Below, piece after piece: positions 61,616 to 64,000 of a stretch of DNA of 64,000 bases (its first letter is position 1; each line of letters starts with the position of its first letter). The position numbers and the translations under genes are program-made. Source of the DNA: Candidatus Rokuibacteriota bacterium (GTDB lineage Bacteria; Methylomirabilota; Methylomirabilia; Rokubacteriales; CSP1-6); NCBI GenBank assembly GCA_003220535.1, contig QHSU01000074.1, positions 1-64,000 of the forward strand. The letters are read 5' to 3'. The notes under the pieces are model-generated. The model made no database searches and was not told where the DNA came from. It worked only from the letters and a program-made list of their open reading frames with translations.

Positions 61616-62418
61616 TACTTCTTGCGCAGGACGACGACCATGATGATGGGGTGTCGGGAGCGCTCGAGGACCTGCTGGGGCTTGAAGCCGAAGAACCACT
61701 GGACGAACTCGAACTCGCCGGCCAGCTCGACCAGAGCCTTGAGCTCCTGCGGGAAGACCATGCGCGACAGGTGGGTCTGACGATAGAGCCGGCGCGTGCC
61801 GTTCTCGACGGCCTCGAGCGTCATTCGCTCGCGGAAGACCTGGCTCACCGGGTCGACGTCGTTCAGCGCCGAGAACGAGGCTCGGACGATCAGCCGCCCG
61901 CGCCGCTTGGACCACGACCAGCTCCGCGCCGGGTTCGTCCACGAGGACGCCATGTAGCGGTCGAAGACGTAGAGCCCGCCCCGCCGCAGACAGCGAGCCA
62001 CCGCCTTCAGGTGGGCCAGGAGCTGATCGTTCGTCAGGAGATGGCCCTGCGAGTCCTGCATGCAGATCGCCGCATCGACCGGGCGCCCGAGGCGGAAGTT
62101 CGTCATGTCGCCGACGACGAGCTCGCCCTGGTAGCCCTTGGCCGTGAGTCGCTCCCGCAGGAAGTGGATGTTCCGCGGCGACAGATCGAGCCCCGACATC
62201 TGGTAGCCCCGGTCGGCGAGCCGCATCAGGTGGGGGCCTGTGCCGCACGCGATGTCGACGACCCGGCGGACGGCTCGTCGTGAAAAGCGCCTGAAGCAGT
62301 GCTCGAGGAAGTCGACCTCGCCCTTGCGGTTGAGGTCGAAGGCGATCTCGTAGAACCGCGGCGCGCTGTACTCGCGGATGCGGCTCTTCTCCTGAAGCTT
62401 CAGCGGAGCTCTCCCCAC
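61615..62418 (-). CDS. Class I SAM-dependent methyltransferase
   Basis: A 267-residue methyltransferase: SAPRFYEIAFDLNRKGEVDFLEHCF before motif I (VVDIACGTGPHLMRLADRG), the acidic strand MSGLDLSP, and AAICMQDSQGHLLTNDQL. I chose GTG 62418; a CTG at 62403 overlaps the agmatinase stop as CTGA, like the CTG starts elsewhere in this window, and gives a tidy MKLQEKSRIREY N-terminus, so that start is a real alternative. The substrate is unknown. Confidence 0.8.
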   Translation of the reverse strand: MGRAPLKLQEKSRIREYSAPRFYEIAFDLNRKGEVDFLEHCFRRFSRRAVRRVVDIACGTGPHLMRLADRGYQMSGLDLSPRNIHFLRERLTAKGYQGELVVGDMTNFRLGRPVDAAICMQDSQGHLLTNDQLLAHLKAVARCLRRGGLYVFDRYMASSWTNPARSWSWSKRRGRLIVRASFSALNDVDPVSQVFRERMTLEAVENGTRRLYRQTHLSRMVFPQELKALVELAGEFEFVQWFFGFKPQQVLERSRHPIIMVVVLRKK

Positions 62419-63275
62419 CACGCCAGGAGCGCTTCCCGGATCACCCAGGAGGCCGCGATGCCGGTGCGGCCGGTGGGATCCCACGCATGAGCGACCTCCA
62501 CCAGGTCTCCGCCGATGACCCGGCAGCCTTCCAGCATCCTGACGATCTCGACCAGCTCCGGAACCCGGAGCCCGCCCGGCTCGGGTGAACCCGTCCCCGG
62601 CGCCTCGGCCGGGTCGAGCACGTCGACGTCGATCGTGATGTAGAGCGGATGGCGCCGGAGCTCGGGCAGGAGCCGGCGCACGACATCGACCGGATGGCCG
62701 CTGAGCATGGGATACATAGGGAAGAAGTGCGGGCGTCGGCGGTGGTATTCCTCGCGAGCGCCGGTGCGCATGCCGACCTGGTACACCCGCTCGGCGGGCA
62801 CGACGTCCATCACGCGCGCCAGGGCCGAGGCGTAGTTGTATCGCTCCCCGAGGAACTCCTCGCGCAGGTCCGGATGGGCGTCGAGGTGGAGGATGCGGAG
62901 ATCGGGAAACGCGGGCGCTAGCACCTCGATCACCGGGACGGTGGCGGTGTGGTCGCCGCCCAGCATGAACGGAATCAGCCCGGGGCGCCACCATGCGGCG
63001 ATCTGCTCGCGCGCGACGTCGAGCTGCTCCCGGGGCGGCGCGCCCGAGGGCAGCTCGCAGTCGCCGATGTCGGCGATGGGCAGGTCTTCCAGGTCACGGG
63101 TCAGCGCCGGCGAGTAGGTCTCGATCGACTCCGAGCCGAGCCGGACGTCGAGCGGACCGGCGTCGGCGCCCTTTCGAAGGTTCACCCGGCCCTCGAAGGG
63201 GATGCCGAAGACGACGATGCGGGCGTCGGAGAGGGCGAGATTGCAACCGATGAAGCTCGGAGAAACCGCGCGCAT
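62400..63275 (-). CDS. speB: Agmatinase / arginase family ureohydrolase
   Basis: A 291-residue ureohydrolase with intact dimanganese motifs: FMLGGDHTATVP, LHLDAHPDLREE and TIDVDVLDPAEAPGTGSPEPGG. By residue pattern it fits agmatinase (agmatine to putrescine plus urea), and its neighbour speD uses putrescine for spermidine. Arginase or guanidinobutyrase activity cannot be excluded. ATG 63275 is the first start and has GGAGAG upstream. Confidence 0.88.
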   Translation of the reverse strand: MRAVSPSFIGCNLALSDARIVVFGIPFEGRVNLRKGADAGPLDVRLGSESIETYSPALTRDLEDLPIADIGDCELPSGAPPREQLDVAREQIAAWWRPGLIPFMLGGDHTATVPVIEVLAPAFPDLRILHLDAHPDLREEFLGERYNYASALARVMDVVPAERVYQVGMRTGAREEYHRRRPHFFPMYPMLSGHPVDVVRRLLPELRRHPLYITIDVDVLDPAEAPGTGSPEPGGLRVPELVEIVRMLEGCRVIGGDLVEVAHAWDPTGRTGIAASWVIREALLAWWGELR

Positions 63276-63331
63276 GAACTCTCCGTCACTCTATCGACTC
63301 GTCTTCCGATTGCAAGCAGAAACTGCCGGCT

Positions 63332-63525
63332 CGGCGACGTCGGAGCGCTGCGGACGCGCTGCCGGGGAGCGGGCGCAGCGGGCTTCGCGAACCGGCGACG
63401 TGGGACCCCTGAGTCCCGTCCGCAGCTTGAAGAGCTGCGATGCGGGCGAGTGGGTGACGGAGCCGGCCGCGGAGCCCGCTGCGCCCGCTCCCCGGCAGCG
63501 CGTCCGCAGCGCTCCGAGGTCGCCG
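63332..63525. repeat. Large inverted-repeat element (copy D, distinct arms)
   Basis: Two 53-bp arms (63332-63384 and 63473-63525) are reverse complements at 52 of 53 positions around an 88-bp centre that holds smaller hairpins. It lacks the GGTCCC-n-TCGACC core and is longer than copies A-C, so it may be a separate class. It occupies most of the 415-bp divergent gap between speB and speD, and a run of seven T follows shortly (63534-63540). Confidence 0.95.
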
Positions 63526-63541
63526 GAAATGCGTTTTTTTC

Positions 63542-63570
63542 TTGCAATGGGTAAAAACGGACCCTACAGT
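63542..63570 (+). promoter_or_regulatory. speD promoter
   Basis: TTGCAA (63542-63547), a 17-bp spacer and TACAGT (63565-63570) form a near-consensus promoter in a local AT-rich patch, just after the large inverted repeat. It would give speD a leader of about 115 bases that contains a small upstream reading frame. Confidence 0.65.
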
Positions 63571-63661
63571 GAAACAAGTTTTCTTTTATAAGCGAAATTT
63601 TTTCGAAGGTTTCGAGCGCAATGGCGACGCGAATGGAAGCGTCGCAGGAGAGGTGCGGTAG

Positions 63662-63694
63662 ATGAACGGATCGAAAGGGGGACCACTGGCTTGA
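63662..63694 (+). CDS. Ten-residue leader peptide frame overlapping the speD start
   Basis: ATG 63662 opens a 10-codon frame ([10 protein letters not shown]) whose stop at 63692-63694 overlaps the speD TTG start (TTGA). A purine-rich GGAGAGG stretch eight bases upstream can serve as its ribosome site. Translation of the leader would bring ribosomes to the speD start. It could be a coupling device or a polyamine-responsive leader; both are inference. Confidence 0.45.
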   Translation: MNGSKGGPLA

Positions 63695-64000
63695 ACGCCC
63701 TGGGACGACACCTGCTGCTCGAGATGTTCGACTGCGACCCTGACGCCATCAACAACCTCGAGGCCGTCAAGGGGGCCCTGGTCGAGGCAGCGAAGCGGGC
63801 CCAAGCGACCATCGTCGACGTCGTCTTTCACGAGTTCAACCCGTTCGGCATCAGCGGAGTCGTCGTCATCGCGGAATCCCACCTGGCGATCCACACCTGG
63901 CCCGAGTACCGATACGCGGCGGTAGACATCTTCTCCTGTGGTGAAACCCTCCAGCCGGAGGTCGCCGCCAACTACCTCGTCGAGCAGTTCGCGGCCGAAC
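63691..64000 (+). CDS. speD: S-adenosylmethionine decarboxylase proenzyme (3' end beyond window)
   Basis: Makes decarboxylated SAM for spermidine synthesis. The visible 103 residues match the short bacterial class: [15 protein letters not shown] start, [20 protein letters not shown] and AAVDIFSCG. Ser63 (pyruvoyl precursor, cleavage after Glu62), His68 and Cys83 are all in place. The start is TTG 63691; AAAGGGGG lies nine bases upstream. The gene runs off the right edge. Confidence 0.93.
   Translation, partial: MNALGRHLLLEMFDCDPDAINNLEAVKGALVEAAKRAQATIVDVVFHEFNPFGISGVVVIAESHLAIHTWPEYRYAAVDIFSCGETLQPEVAANYLVEQFAAE

Noticed and set aside
62400-62403. Third definite CTG start (methyltransferase at 61615)
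   Set aside because: A CTGA overlap with speB exists, but in-frame GTG codons at 62418 and 62421 offer a normal start, so the case is not decisive.

Overview
The window is a contiguous, densely coded, visibly GC-rich bacterial chromosome segment. lptD (LPS export) and lolA (lipoprotein sorting) show a diderm envelope. Housekeeping genes (trpFBA-accD-folC, gltX, polA, recA-pilT-recX-alaS, rimO, rsmA) are mixed with RNase J and soil-type accessory genes. My best guess is a Candidatus Rokubacteria/Methylomirabilota-like soil bacterium; this is inference from gene content, not a computed placement.

Layout. 1-340: six 51-bp tandem repeats. 341-5281: trpF-trpB-trpA-accD-folC. 5302-9943: lptD, a sugar aminotransferase and a nucleotide-sugar dehydrogenase. 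10250-14419: a UbiA prenyltransferase, a DUF362 protein, gltX and a histidine phosphatase. 14416-22627: a Na/Pi cotransporter, glnB, glnE, polA and coaE. 22634-25951: a 2H phosphoesterase, rsmA, an M23 peptidase and a MazEF-type toxin-antitoxin pair. 26119-30484: rnj, ftsK and a secreted protein. 30507-33811 (minus): DUF4139, anti-sigma and ECF sigma genes. 33956-38735: small accessory genes, a TAXI-family protein and a decayed ABC binding-protein gene. 38739-42309 (minus): an oligopeptide-type ABC importer without ATPases. 43150-51163: lolA, yajQ, a TatA with a zinc-ribbon tail, a VTT protein, a frameshifted PilZ gene, rimO, pgpA, cinA, a TPR lipoprotein and thpR. 51264-59690: recA, pilT, recX, alaS, a response regulator, a histidine kinase and a metallo-beta-lactamase-fold lipoprotein. 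59895-64000: rlmI, an acetyltransferase, a methyltransferase and agmatinase on the minus strand, then speD (cut by the window edge) on the plus strand.

Three genome-wide habits stand out. First, genes are repeatedly joined by 4-base stop/start overlaps (ATGA or GTGA). At least two such joints use CTG (CTGA: glnE and the MBL lipoprotein), and thpR, pgpA and recX have conserved N-termini with no ATG, GTG or TTG available. Second, many genes have a TAnnnT -10 hexamer ending only 6-11 bases before the start codon and no Shine-Dalgarno, the signature of leaderless transcripts. Third, there are four large inverted-repeat elements (arms 42-53 bp, centres 61-88 bp). Three share the inner core GGTCCC-n-TCGACC, and one has been absorbed into the 3' end of a coding gene.

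Functionally the genes cover tryptophan, fatty acid and folate synthesis, envelope and surface polysaccharide assembly, nitrogen signalling (PII with GlnE), DNA replication and repair, type IV pilus retraction, translation and rRNA/ribosomal-protein modification, and polyamine synthesis. No rRNA, tRNA, CRISPR array or complete insertion sequence was recognised.
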